From Physella acuta (taxonomy: Eukaryota > Mollusca > Gastropoda > Physidae), in the NCBI RefSeq assembly GCF_028476545.1, contig NW_026731905.1:972001-1036000 (forward strand): a stretch of DNA of 64,000 nt, given 5' to 3'. The translations under genes were made by a program, and so were the position numbers. The notes below the pieces were generated by a model, which worked only from the letters and a program-made list of their open reading frames with translations, made no database searches and was not told the DNA's origin. Within the stretch, counting starts at the first letter, position 1. Each line of letters begins with the position of its first letter. Shown here one piece after another: positions 23,301-34,687 of this stretch.

Positions 23301-24451
23301 CCTGACTTCTTTTTTACCACTACTATCGGTGCCGCATACGGGCTAGTGCTGGTTGTAATAATTCCCTTTTTTAGTAGATCGTTCAGGTGTGCCTTCACCG
23401 CAGAGTAGTGACTTGGTGGTAATCTTCGATAAGGTTGCGCCACCGGCTTGTCTTGTAGTAAGGGTATCTGGTGTTTTATTACTTCCGTGTAACCCAAATC
23501 ACCCTCGTACGAGGCAAATATATCCCTGTACTTATTCAACAATTCATTTAGTTTTGGGTCCTCAGTTTCCGGGAATGTATATGATCGGCCATCCTCTTTC
23601 TTCACCTCGGCCGTCACATTGACCGACCTAACTGTTACTTCATTACTGCTGGTATTGCTCAGTTCGATGCACTGTGCCGACTTTTGTACCTCGACGTTCT
23701 GTGGTACTCCTACCAGAGTGTTAGGCGGTATAAAAATTTCCTCATCCAAAACATTTGCCACTAATCCATGAACTAGTCCATTTTCCGCTGATGTGTATGT
23801 CCGCAGTAACACGACGCCTGCCCTCAGTGCGGCGCCACATGGTTCTATCATCACATCACCATTCACGCTTCTATCACCAATTTGTAATGTGATTGCCTTG
23901 ACCGTGTTTGCCGGGACTGATATCCTTCCTCTGGTCTTGGCAAACCTGGCCAACTTGGATCCCCGACCTGGTGTGGTCGATCCGACAATATTTGTAAGAA
24001 ATTCTGGCAACTGGCCAAGAATATTCATGCCCAACAGGCAAGGTATATTTGACACATTTGTCTCTAGGTTGTGTTTCGTAACGAACACCCCAACCTGCTT
24101 CAACCTATGTCCCGCCACCACGACATCCGCCAGAAAATAACCACAGTATGGAATGGTTAGTCCATTAGCTGCCGTCAGGCGCATGCATGTGTCAGACCTC
24201 AACCTATGGTCTTTTCCTTTCATCCATTTGGTGTAAAAATTTTCCGTGATTGTCGTCACCTGGGAGCCTGTATCCACAATTGCCTTCACCGCGATGTCCC
24301 CAATCGTAATCACCATTTCGGGACAGACTCCCATCATTTTGCTTCTTGGGCCATAACCTCGCCCCTCTGTAGCCTGGCCCTGCCTTACAGAGGACGACCG
24401 TTTCCCTGGCAGTACCGTGCCATATGTCCGGGTTGTGAACAGGAGAAGCAA
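20351..24451 (-). CDS. pol: Pol polyprotein of the Ty3/gypsy element
   Basis: 1366 codons from the first in-frame ATG, which need not be the biological start. The aspartic protease has DTG at about residues 60-62. The reverse transcriptase shows the YLDD catalytic box near residue 487. RNase H follows (acidic residues in EIDASS near 648 and TDNN near 720). Integrase has an HHCC zinc module (about 910-955) and a D-D-E triad near 980, 1038 and 1072. A GPF-type module near 1225 resembles the GPY/F domain. The C-terminal ~110 residues are polar, without a chromodomain. The frame overlaps the end of gag in the -1 register, as the family uses for read-through. It looks whole. Nearest clade unknown. 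Confidence 0.96.
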   Translation of the reverse strand: MLLLFTTRTYGTVLPGKRSSSVRQGQATEGRGYGPRSKMMGVCPEMVITIGDIAVKAIVDTGSQVTTITENFYTKWMKGKDHRLRSDTCMRLTAANGLTIPYCGYFLADVVVAGHRLKQVGVFVTKHNLETNVSNIPCLLGMNILGQLPEFLTNIVGSTTPGRGSKLARFAKTRGRISVPANTVKAITLQIGDRSVNGDVMIEPCGAALRAGVVLLRTYTSAENGLVHGLVANVLDEEIFIPPNTLVGVPQNVEVQKSAQCIELSNTSSNEVTVRSVNVTAEVKKEDGRSYTFPETEDPKLNELLNKYRDIFASYEGDLGYTEVIKHQIPLLQDKPVAQPYRRLPPSHYSAVKAHLNDLLKKGIITTSTSPYAAPIVVVKKKSGEIRLCCDYRKLNNITRRDAFPLPRIDECLDALGGARFFSTLDLASGYHQVAMHPNDQHKTAFISPLGLYEWTRMPFGLTNAPATFQRVMQSAMSDFLFQIMLVYLDDILVYSKTWEDHLERLEQVFLRLREIGVKLNPDKCCFGLKSVHFLGYVISSDGIATDPDKIAAVKEWKQPTTTVEVRSFLGFASYYRKFVPGFAKIAAPLHDLVNKMTKKHSKEKKKGKTQLIGELWTDECLNSFKLLKKALTEAPILGYADFDKPFRLEIDASSKGLGAVLSQQQKQGFRVIAYASRALKESEKNMTNYSAMKLELLTLKWAVTEKFRDYLLGAKCVVYTDNNPLSHLKTAKLGSIEQRWAAELALFDLEIKYRPGRSNGNADALSRNPYKRPGDEEETLTGICEVRASTDIPHGVQVRQNGQTGVEHISTEPGHMDIGDFSCLNHKEIRNAQRTDSGLQPLLKHVQEQKFPGRREREQFGRETKKILSQWDRLSIQDGVLMRRIHDQIDGTIHQVVVPGQLREEVLRLAHDRAGHQGQDRTHKILRRRCYWPNMEMEVKRHCEACVRCQHAKMPIVKMRQPSGHLLATKPLEIVAMDFTSLEQSLDGTEHVLVMTDVFTKWTVAVPTRDQTAKTVAKVLIEHWFIKYGIPRQLHSDQGRAFESEVINQLCSHYGINKSRTTTFNPKGNGQCERFNRSMHDLLRTLEPEQKKRWPDFLPELVYLYNCTPHATTGFSPHMLLFGREARLPLDLFLGKKESMTGSYTVLEYVNEHMRRIREMYRVVQERLEHEARRREPPVQTKDPPLKLNDRVLLRSHPLGRNKIHDLGGQEIWQVVEMPKVAGGPFKIRPIDHTKPDRWANIAQLKKYCHSQEEQLHTRKPKTIREPETITEILIPIPEPCHHQQNNSDTQGEDTGNKEDPGPSKSRETVDHQISGPRRSLRNRKNTKFFVSNHQFFHGRAGMKTDCSKSHKSELVKAPNEKRWM

Positions 24452-25257
24452 ATTGGTCGACCGTCAGCCGTCCACCGGAGCGATGGACCGGCGGGTCGCG
24501 GCCGTCCAACCTGTCTCTGTTTTGTCCCGTTCTTTTCCTGATTCTCAGCTGTTGACCTGCTTTCTAACCTCTCCAATCTTTGGTTAACCTTATCCAGGTG
24601 GGCCAACAGTTGAGCCATCATGGTTTCCACCGTGCCGGTCCCCGTGGGTGGGGATTGTTTCTGTTCCGGCACCGAGACTTTGTCCACCGAACAGTTCGAT
24701 TGGTCCTCATCCTCGGACCTGCGGATCGCTGAGTTCCTAACCTGAAGGAAGGTCAACTGCGGGTCTTTGTGGACCTCCTCTTTCAACTCTCTCCTTAAGA
24801 TCGGGGTTGCTAGCCCCTCGATGAACTGGTCCCTCAGTAGGCGTACATCAATGTCAGGTGTTTTGCCCTTTACCGAATCAAAGGCCCTGTTTATTCGGTG
24901 TGAATACTCCATCACACTCTCCGCCATTCTCTGCTTTACGCCTACGAACCCCGATAGCAGTTGCGATCCCGACCGTCTCTCCCCAAAGGTCTCCATAATT
25001 AGATCCAGCACCTTATCTGGATCTGATTGGACGGTTTTATCGTGGCATTTGACCTCTGCCCTAACCGTCTCTCCTATACTGCCCATCAGCAGTCTTAATC
25101 TTTCCTCTGGTGGCATGTTTCTCGAGGCCCAGGCCGCTTTGACCTCTTCACTGAACCTGTTGGTTAAAGTTGGATCACCGTCCCCGTAAAATTTGTTAAT
25201 GTGGGACTCTCTGGGCAGGACCACAATATGGGTCTGCTTCTCGTCCAGAGTAGACAT
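24385..25257 (-). CDS. gag: Gag polyprotein of the Ty3/gypsy element
   Basis: 290 codons. The middle is a retrotransposon capsid-like helical region (about residues 20-185). It has the conserved pattern around FIEGL at about 166. A predicted coiled-coil stretch follows (about 212-238). A single CCHC zinc knuckle (CFSCSQPGHMARYC, 270-283) lies at the C terminus and would bind the element RNA. The last 67 bp overlap the pol frame. It looks whole. Confidence 0.95.
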   Translation of the reverse strand: MSTLDEKQTHIVVLPRESHINKFYGDGDPTLTNRFSEEVKAAWASRNMPPEERLRLLMGSIGETVRAEVKCHDKTVQSDPDKVLDLIMETFGERRSGSQLLSGFVGVKQRMAESVMEYSHRINRAFDSVKGKTPDIDVRLLRDQFIEGLATPILRRELKEEVHKDPQLTFLQVRNSAIRRSEDEDQSNCSVDKVSVPEQKQSPPTGTGTVETMMAQLLAHLDKVNQRLERLESRSTAENQEKNGTKQRQVGRPRPAGPSLRWTADGRPICFSCSQPGHMARYCQGNGRPL

Positions 25258-25429
25258 TTTATTCCTTTAGTAAAAAAAAAAGAGTTCTTTCTTACCGTGT
25301 GTGTATGAAAAAATTTTCCTCGTTCCTCAATTTTCACTGTTCCTGAATGTCCGAATTCACACACACACTAAACACAGTTATGAACTAGGTTGACTATGGG
25401 TGCCTAACGCGGCAAGTCTCGTTGAATTC

Positions 25430-25480
25430 ATCCTGATCGCAGCGCCAAATGTAACGAGACTTATCCTGCTCGCAGAGCCA
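25430..25480 (-). other. Primer-binding-site region (two candidates)
   Basis: On the minus strand, two bases after the 5' LTR, TGGCTCTGCGAGCAGGAT begins at 25480. It starts with the TGG expected to pair with a tRNA CCA end. A related word, TGGCGCTGCGATCAGGAT, starts at 25447. I cannot name the tRNA. The two copies belong to a short tandem array that continues into the LTR. Confidence 0.65.
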
Positions 25481-25482
25481 AA

Positions 25483-26312
<830 letters not shown>

Positions 26313-27845
26313 GTATAATTAACTTTCAGTCGTAATGTTGTTAATATATGTTGACATACAGCTAAACGTAAACGATACTGATGCGTGTAGACCTCTCATA
26401 TATAGCTTGAGACAATGCTTATAATAATAGCTGAATCCTTTACTGAAGCTTCAAGAAATATGTCAAACAACGAATACGTGATACATTTTGTTAGAAACGA
26501 CATTGAGAACACACAAGGGTAGATAATTTACATTTAGAGTTCCGTCCCCTGAAAGAAACAAGGGCCTGAATTTATAACCGCATTTAGCAATGCTAAGTGG
26601 TGTATGTTAGAAGAAGAAAAAATAGATTGCTAAGACAGCCGTTTTGTAAATCCAGACAATATTCATACGTCAAGATTTGACTTGTAAAATGATTTAATTA
26701 ACACTCTTGTCCGTGCGGGTGACGGAGCAGACGAAACTAGATCAGGAAGCCGGGAGGAAGGCAAACATTCAGATAGACACGCAGGAATTAAGCAGAAGTA
26801 AGGACAGAGCTTAACGATGGCACTACCAAGTCCCCGGAGTCGCCGGCTTCGTCCAATTTTCCCCTGAAACTAAATCCGCGTCCGTGCGATTCTAGCGCGA
26901 AATCTAGTCCCGTGCAATTATTTTCTGGCCCGTTCGACGGCATAACCAGCAGTTGTTTAAAAAGGCGGAACAGGGAAATGATCCCGGAAAGAAGTACATT
27001 ACAGGATTTGTGGATTTGGTCTTCTTTCTCGCTGTTATTTAGACGACTGGGTGACGTCATTCAATGTCTACAACGTTTTACTTTCTCCTAGATCTAGATC
27101 TGAAGATTTGTTTCTTTTCTGCTAGATATAGAGAGCAAGATCTAGTTTTTTTGTGTTCTGTCTAGCTCGGAGAAAAGACGAGTCATTTTAAAAAAATAAG
27201 ATTGGCTAAATTAATTAAAGTTTATTTCGGTGTAAATCTGGGATTCTTTTTTCGGCTCGGGTTTTTAAATTACGGTTTTTCCTCTAAATCGTAATTCACA
27301 AAAATCGTAGTTCTGCTTCTTTTTCGCCATACGGGGGTCTCTACTTATATTATGTACCAGTTTTAGCGAGCCATATAATGTTGGGGAATATTTTATAACT
27401 TGGGGGAGGGGGTGTCATTTAAAATTTTCGGGGGGAGGGACTTAAATTTCCTTTGCTAATAAGAAAATGAAAAGAAACTTTTCGCTTTTAGATATATTGT
27501 AGTAAAAACGTTTGACGCTTATGAAATCTCTAACCTTTTCTTAGAAATCTCTAACATTTTTGAAGCTGTTATTGTTAAAGTTTTTTTTCTTATTTTTAAA
27601 GATGATTACAATTTTTAAAATACAGTTTTAATATTTATTTAATAAACTAAAGGTTAAATTTTCTTACCATATAGAAAGCCCCCAATAAAATTGTTTTATG
27701 TTGTTTTTGTAAGTGACAAGCCACTCCATATTTAAATTGATCGGTTAAGATATCAGTGACTCTCAGGGTCATTTTCAGATCGATTACAGATCCGTTTGAC
27801 AAGTATTTACATCACGGGTCATCGTCCGGGACCTGTGGTTTGTGG
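26313..27845. other. Unique sequence, no gene recognised
   Basis: Mostly AT-rich. A GC-richer island at 26700-27060 is open for 90 codons on the minus strand. It has no motif or splice context I can support and I do not call it a gene. G-runs near 27405-27440. Confidence 0.45.
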
Positions 27846-28096
27846 TCAAGGACTTTGTTCCAGGACTTTGTTCCAGGACTTTTGTAGGACTTTGTTCCAG
27901 GACTTTTGTAGATCTTTGTTCCAGGACTTTTGAAGGACTTTGATCCAGGATTTTGTTCCAGGACTTTTGTAGGACTTTGTTCCAGGACTTTTGTAGAACT
28001 TTGTTCCAGGACGTTTGTAGGACTTTGTTCCAGGACTTTTGTAGGACTTTTTTTCCAGGACTTTTGTAGGACTTTGTTCCAGGACTTTTGTTATTT
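27846..28096. repeat. 24-bp minisatellite
   Basis: About ten copies of AGGACTTTTG TAGGACTTTG TTCC, in places shortened by a few bases. As 24 is a multiple of three, lysine/serine-rich frames stay open on the minus strand as artefacts. Confidence 0.93.
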
Positions 28097-28221
28097 TAAC
28101 CATGGAAGGAATTTTACTCTAGTTACATATATATAGGTACCAACTGATATTTAATATTTTAACACGTGAAATTACCGGCAAAATATGAAAATACCCTAAC
28201 GGAGAGATGTTCTCTAAAATT

Positions 28222-28295
28222 TTTCTAACCCAACATGGATTCGAACACGAACTATTTAGTATAAAGTTAACGCGTAACGAGAGAAGCGAACTATC
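28222..28295 (-). mobile_element. tRNA-like SINE head (possible)
   Basis: On the minus strand GTGTTCGAATCCATG is an excellent box B. About 45 bp upstream of it, ATAGTTCGCTTCTC is a weak box A. The acceptor stem does not close, so this is not an intact tRNA gene. Its 3' body is undefined. Confidence 0.4.
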
Positions 28296-28796
28296 AATTT
28301 TCCCATCTAAAGGCTATTGAGTTGGGTGTACACACGAAGTCTAACAAATGCCAAATGTCGAGAGCACCCAGACCCACACATCCATCACTGCAGAGAACTT
28401 GAAACATTGATAACCAATAGCCCGGTCACGTGGTTAATGACGGTCAAACGAAAATAACCAATGGCTTCTGCCAAAGGCCTCCGCCAGACAAATAGAATCG
28501 AGTAGCGGCTGGTACTGAGCTGCCAATAATGTATCACGGTTTCGTTGCAGTGTGGACGGATTTGTTTTTTGTCTACACATTAATATGAGGAACACGGCAG
28601 GAAACAGAAGGATGGGAACGGTTGAAACTAGCGGGATACCAGGTTATATCTGTGGTTAGTGGTCATTGGGAAATTGACCGACGGAAACTGATTTATTATT
28701 TCCATCAATTTGTTAATTGTTTCGACTCGTTTCCTGGCGCTCCGGTAGTAAGGTTCGGCTTTTCGGTCGAAATGAATATAAACCAAGCCCCACCCT

Positions 28797-29215
28797 ACCT
28801 CATCAACATCATCCAACCTCATCAACATCATCCAACCTCATCAACATCATCCAACCTCATCAACACTATCCAACCTCATCAACATCATCCAACCTCATCA
28901 ACATCATCCAACCTCATCAACATCATCCAACCTCATCAACACTATCCAACCTCATCAACATCATGCAACCTCATCAACACCATCCAACCTCATCAACATC
29001 ATCCAACCTCATCAACACTATCCAACCTCATCAACATCATGCAACCTCATCAACATCATCCAACCTCATCAACATCATCCAACCTCATCAACATCATCCA
29101 ACCTCATCAACATCATCCAACCTCATCAACATCATCCAACCTCATCAACACCATCCAACCTCATCAACAACATCCAACCTCATCAACACCATCCAACCTC
29201 ATCAACACCACCCAG
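28797..29215. repeat. 19-bp minisatellite
   Basis: About 22 copies of CAACCTCATCAACATCATC, with ACC, ACT and ATG variants. Because 19 is not a multiple of three, the reading cycles through three frames. Each plus-strand frame then shows the same 19-residue repeat (HPTSST-SSNLINI-IQPHQH) as a false 188-217-residue protein. Confidence 0.95.
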
Positions 29216-29624
29216 CACCACCCAACAACAACGGCAAAGTATGCAAACCTATACTCACCCCCTCTTACGATATGAGGCAATAGATAGATCAGATAAACTC
29301 TACTTCAGCTAGATACCGACCATCACGTACTCAGAAAGTATCATAGTTATGTTTCGACATAATAGAAAATAAACGTTACCTTAAATTTTTCATTCAAATG
29401 CATGGCTCTCACGAGCCAGAAGTAAGATTTATTACTTACTAATTTAAGCAACAAACATCCCTAGAAGCTCTCATACTCTAGTTCATTTCAAGTAACACAT
29501 AATGAACTAGAGCTGTATGTTGTGATAGCTTTAATATCTCGACAACGCCATAAGTAGATCCCAGCATTGACCATACACGTGAAATATTGAATGAAAACTA
29601 CATCATTTTATGGCACTTCAAATG

Positions 29625-29880
29625 TCAAAATTATGGAAGTTTAAATGTCAAAATTATGGAAGTTCAAATGTCAAAATTATGGAAGTAAAAATGTCAATAT
29701 TATGGAAGATTAATGTCAAAATTATGGAAGATTAAATGTCAAAATTATGGAAGTTGAAATGTCAAAATTATGGAAGTTAAAATGTCGAAATTATGGAAGT
29801 TAAAATGTCAAAATTATGGAAGTTAAAATGTCAAAATTATGGAAGTTAATGTCAAATTTATGGGTATTCAAATATTAAAA
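29625..29880. repeat. 22-bp minisatellite
   Basis: About eleven copies of AAATGTCAAAATTATGGAAG plus two bases. Some copies lose 3-5 bp. Stops in all frames. Confidence 0.93.
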
Positions 29881-29884
29881 TTAC

Positions 29885-30862
29885 CAACCAGAAGTATACG
29901 TTTACATGTTGCAACTGCATGAGTTATGAAATGTGTCATGTACTCACCCATGTGACCCGCTGACCCCCATAGCTGTGTTACGACATTAATCCACTCATCC
30001 ATTGCTGGGTGTTACAGCCCTCTAGCTCAGGGGTCACTTTTGGGATCTCCAACTGGGGTGTAACTTTTTAGGGTTTCCCTTGGTCGGATATTTAATTCCC
30101 CGCCTTGGTCCAGTGAAGTTTAATGAAAGGATGCGACTCCCAGACCCAACAGGTGGAACATTTCACCACACAAATAGACAACACGTTTGTTCAATGTGTG
30201 CCTCAAATCAAAGTGGCCTGAAATAGACAGAAAAAAATGTAATGGAAGTTTTATTTTCTAATTACAAGTTATACGAAATAATTTCTAACCGCGGTTTAAT
30301 CTGAAATAATGCTAACATCATAAACTGTAGCGTAATCTCGTGAAAAGTTTTTTTTGTTTATATTAATTTCAATGTAGTTTGGTGTTGTATAGAGTTGAAT
30401 GCTGTCGCTATGCACCTGGGGGGGGGGGGGGGGGTTTACATCGGCGGGAGGAAGTGGTAGGACATTGATGTAAAGGACAGTTGATGGTAAAGAGAAAAAC
30501 TGGTAGGGACAATTGAGAGTAAGGACAAGAATCGCAGCATCACACGAGAGGACAGCTGGTTCATTACAAAAATACAACAGGGGCTACAACTCGTATAATA
30601 TGTATTTTAAATAGCTACATCATATATTTTCTACTACCCAAAACAACTTGCGTTATTTAAACACCCCTTCTGTATTAAAATAAATCTAAACAAAATATAT
30701 CTCTAAGAAAATGTTTCATTATCTAATATAGACTTTTAAAATAACATTTGAAAACAAATCTAAAAGCTTTAATATTTAACGGAAATAAATAGTATATAGT
30801 TTGGTTTTGTTTCTCACTGAATTAATCTGTCAGATCATTGGACGTATCAAATTCTTTCCTAT

Positions 30863-30901
<39 letters not shown>

Positions 30902-31456
30902 GATAAGATTCTTAGAGTTCAAGATTTTTAAAAGATTTGCTTTTTTGGTCTTAAAAATTAATAAACGTTGCAAAAAAAAATTCGTCAGTATATCACCCCT
31001 ATTCAAGCAAGCCTTATTAAAATTTAGGGATAACTACCATGGACCACACATTTTAAAAATTGGGTGTTTGTTATTCTTGCTCAGCAGGTCATTTGTGCCT
31101 TTCTGAGATTTGTGTTATAAGGAATGTGAAATTATTTTTGAGTCTTAACAATAAACCTAATTGTAAGTTGAAGACTTAATTGATGATCAATACAACCAAA
31201 ACAGGGGTAGTTACAGTTCTCACGGAAACCATTTTTTAAAATTAGCACCAGTGTACCTGTCAAATTGTAACGCAAGTATTATCAAAAAGGTAGTGTGACA
31301 ATACATGTTTTCCCTATTGTATTTATAATTTTCCACTATTGAAAAACTCAATGCTATAATGTGTTAATGGTGTAAGAGGCTGTGTGAGAGTGAGTTGTGT
31401 ATGATAGGATTTGTAACATTATAAAATTGAAAAAAAAAAAAAAATATTTAACTCAT
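29885..31456. other. Unique AT-rich sequence with poly-G and poly-A runs
   Basis: A ~17-bp poly-G tract lies near 30417-30434. A ~32-bp poly-A run lies at 30867-30899. The poly-A run could be the tail of an unrecognised retroposon. No target duplication is evident around it. Confidence 0.5.
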
Positions 31457-31459
31457 TTA

Positions 31460-31848
31460 GGGGTCATCCATAAATGACGTCACGCTTTTTTGGACGATTT
31501 TTACCTCCCCCCCTTCCCCTCCGTCACACGTCGTCACAAAAAGTCAGACCCCCCCCCTAAAATGACGTCACACCTCAACCTACAACCCCCCTCAAAATTG
31601 CAGTTGAATTTTTTTAAAACATCGATATTTTTCCAAAATCTTGTCTAAACTATTACAATTTATTAAAACAGTTATCTAAAACGCGAAATAACGTCTAAAA
31701 TTCGTTTTCTAACATTGCTTTTTTATAATGCAAAAATGTGACGTCGCAACATCTGAACCCCCCCCCCCTCCCCCTCATCACACATCGTCACAAAATTACG
31801 GACCCCCCCTCCCCCCCTACGAGTGTGACGTCATTTATGGATGACCCC
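31460..31848. mobile_element. PIF/Harbinger-like MITE, 389 bp
   Basis: The ends are ~24-bp inverted repeats beginning GGGGTCATCCATAAATGACG, differing at about one position. They are flanked by the 3-bp duplication TTA (31457-31459 and 31849-31851), as is usual for PIF/Harbinger. There is no transposase. Each end carries the CRE palindrome TGACGTCA, and another internal copy lies near 31562. Poly-C tracts lie inside. A decayed relative lies at 45290-45607. Confidence 0.85.
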
Positions 31849-32047
31849 TTACTAAGCTATCGATAGGTTTAGTCCAGGGGTCGGCAACCTACGGCTCTTT
31901 TGCTGTGAAGATGCGACTCTCCAGCTCCTTGCACAAATATTAATAGTTATCTTATTTCATTTTCAAAACTCGCAACAAATATTATACAGTAAAGAAACAA
32001 ACTTTAAACAGGATAAAAACACTCATCAGAGAACAGTGAGAATAGGA

Positions 32048-32358
32048 GCAGTAGAAGCTAACAGCCGCTTGGGCACCAGGCCCAGCCCCACAGCTGTGCT
32101 ATGGCCAGTCCCGTGGCGACTATTCCATGCATGCCACCGCCCACATGCATTAATTTGACCTGGGGGGGGGGGGCGAGTTTACCCGGCATTAGTGGAGTAG
32201 AAGATAAGCCTGGTGATAACAGAGGGACAGAGGCGACCGATACACGGTAATCAAACCGATATCCAAACCAGTTAGTCGGAGTTTGCCGTGTTGAGGCCTG
32301 CCTTGCTATGGCAGACACCTACTGAGCCGGTGGTGTCCGTAAAGAAAAAAAAAAAAAA
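32048..32358 (+). mobile_element. Poly-A-tailed segment (possible retroposon), nested
   Basis: GC-richer than its host element, with a poly-G run near 32162 and a terminal run of about 15 A. The bases AAGCTAAC before it and AAGTTAAC after it could be an 8-bp duplication with one mismatch. The class is unrecognised, and a LINE 3' end or a processed transcript is possible. The 86-codon minus-strand frame is unsupported. Confidence 0.4.
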
Positions 32359-32490
32359 AGTTAACTGCTTCTCAAGTGGATTGGTATAGTCCAATAGTTA
32401 TATTATTTGATTACTAAGTTTATTATTCTGGCGAAACAGAATGTGTGTATGTTTTTATATGAATAAATATTATTTCATATTTAAAGCTAT

Positions 32491-32491
32491 C

Positions 32492-32576
<85 letters not shown>

Positions 32577-32981
32577 CTCTTTTTGGAGACCATAGAAAAC
32601 ACCAAGCTGTAAGTGCGCTCCCTACCACCCCCACCCCTACATGGTCTTGTGAGCTGTGGTTCACGCTAAATGTTTACAATCGTAGAGCCGGGTTTAGTGA
32701 CGGCTATTAGGGGCAGATAATTTAGTTTGAAACTATTTTATTTTAAACTTAGGGGAGGTAACTAAGAGGAGTTAACTTTCACGGGGGGGGGGGGGGTAGG
32801 GATTGGGGTTGGGGAAAGGAGGGGGGGGGGGGTTATCGTCCTTAACGAGCTACTGATAGTGTTTTAAAGCAAATATATTTCGATGGCAGCATTGCTACTG
32901 TCGAATTCACAAATTATGAATTACTGAAAAGTAGAAATAAAACAACTAAATAGCGGGTATGATACGCCGCGGGTCGGCTCG
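32491..32981 (-). mobile_element. Hairpin-headed, (TA)n-tailed dispersed repeat, copy 3
   Basis: Minus-strand copy of the family. Its (TA)n tail (about 32491-32573) is greatly expanded compared with the other copies. One hairpin arm is shortened. The head CGAGCCGACCC ends at 32981. It lies wholly inside the hAT-type element 31875-33132. Confidence 0.75.
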
Positions 32982-33308
32982 TTTATTTTAAATAACAAAT
33001 TAAATTTATCTACCTAATGCTTATCAAATAATAAAATATTGAAATAAAAATGTTAGTGGCCCTTTCGAAAAATGGGAAGTCTTGAAAATTGTAACTTTAG
33101 GCTCTTCCGTCTCAAAAAGTTGCCGACCCCTGGTTTAGTAAATAAAACAATGAGACTACACTCGGACATTACCCTCTGGTGACGTTTAAGGTGAGCTTCT
33201 AGATCCTATTGCGTCAGGATCATATCCATTGGCTATTTACATGTTAGAGATCTTATCACTTTCTACTCTACCACATATTTACGTTATCACATAGACCCGT
33301 CAGCCAGT

Positions 33309-33385
33309 CAGTAGCGTAGCGAGGGGGGGGGGGGGGGCGGGGGGGGGGGGACATATGTCCCTGGGCGCCGACTTTAGGGGACTTG
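33309..33385. mobile_element. One end of a hAT-type MITE related to 7984-8217
   Basis: CAGTAGCGTAGCGAGGGG, then poly-G, then ACATATGTCCCTGGGCGCCG matches the complement of the right end of the MITE at 7984-8217 (which contains GGACATATGTCC and CGCTACGCCTCTG). No partner end was found in the next kilobase. A 21-bp tandem array begins directly where the rest of the element should lie. Confidence 0.7.
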
Positions 33386-34072
33386 TTTAGTCTCACTAAA
33401 GCTTTGTTTAGCCTCGCTAAAGCTTTGTTTAGCCTCACTACAGCTTTGTTTAGTCTCATAACAGCTTTATTTAGCCTCACTAAAGCTTTGTTTAGCCTCG
33501 CTACAGCTTTATTTAGCCTCACTAAAGCTTTGTTTAGTCTCATAACAGCTTTATTTAGCCTCACTAAAGCTTTGTTTAGCCTCGCTACAGCTTTATTTAG
33601 CCTCACTAAAGCTTTATTTAGCCTCACTAAAGCTTTGTTTAGTCTCATAACAGCTTTATTTAGCCTCACTACAGCTTTGTTTAGTCTCATAACAGCTTTA
33701 TTTAGCCTCACCACAGTTTTGTTCTGCCTCACTTAAGCTTTGTTTAGTCTCACTACAGCTTTGTTTAGCCTCACCACAGTTTTGTTTAGTCTCACCAAAG
33801 CTTTGTTTAGTCTCACTACAACTTTGTTTAGTCTCACTACAACTTTGTTTAGTCTCATTAAAGCTTGTTTAGCCTCACTAAAGCTTTGTTTAGCCTCACC
33901 ACAGTTTTGTTTAGCCTCAATACAGCTTTGTTTAGCCTCACTAAAGCTTTGTTTAGCCTCACTAAAGCTTTGTTTAGCCTCACTACAACTTTGTTTAGTC
34001 TCACTACAACTTTGTTTAGTCTCATTAAAGCTTGTTTAGCCTCACTAAAGCTTTGTTTAGCCTCACCAACAC
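33386..34072. repeat. 21-bp minisatellite, ~32 copies
   Basis: The unit is TTTAGCCTCACTAAAGCTTT plus G. Variants are TCTCATAAC, CTCGCTACA and CACCACAG. As 21 bp is seven codons, both strands are open for long stretches (FSLTKAL on plus, RLNKALV on minus). These are artefacts without start context or composition of a real gene. Confidence 0.95.

Positions 34073-34687
<615 letters not shown>

Larger units (their letters stand above)
31875..33132. mobile_element. hAT-type non-autonomous element, 1.26 kb, with nested insertions
   Basis: Left end CAGGGGTCGGCAACCTACGG. The right end reads on the other strand CAGGGGTCGGCAACTTTTTG. Flanks GTTTAGTC (31867-31874) and GTTTAGTA (33133-33140) match in 7 of 8 bases, giving the 8-bp hAT duplication. 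No transposase frame is seen. Inside lie a poly-A-ended segment (about 32048-32358) and copy 3 of the (TA)n-tailed repeat (32491-32981). Both arrived later than, or travelled with, the element. Confidence 0.88.

Noticed and set aside
26788-27060. 90-codon minus-strand frame in a GC-richer island
   Set aside because: No recognisable motif, splice context or repeat of the pattern elsewhere; length is compatible with chance.
28100-28136. CTAGTTACATATATATA as a possible solo LTR end of the gypsy family
   Set aside because: Only nine bases match the LTR terminus. The sequence upstream has no LTR similarity.
28622-29283. 217- and 188-residue Asn/Ser/His-rich frames
   Set aside because: The 19-bp unit cycles through all frames and gives the same 19-residue repeat in each. 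Not a gene.
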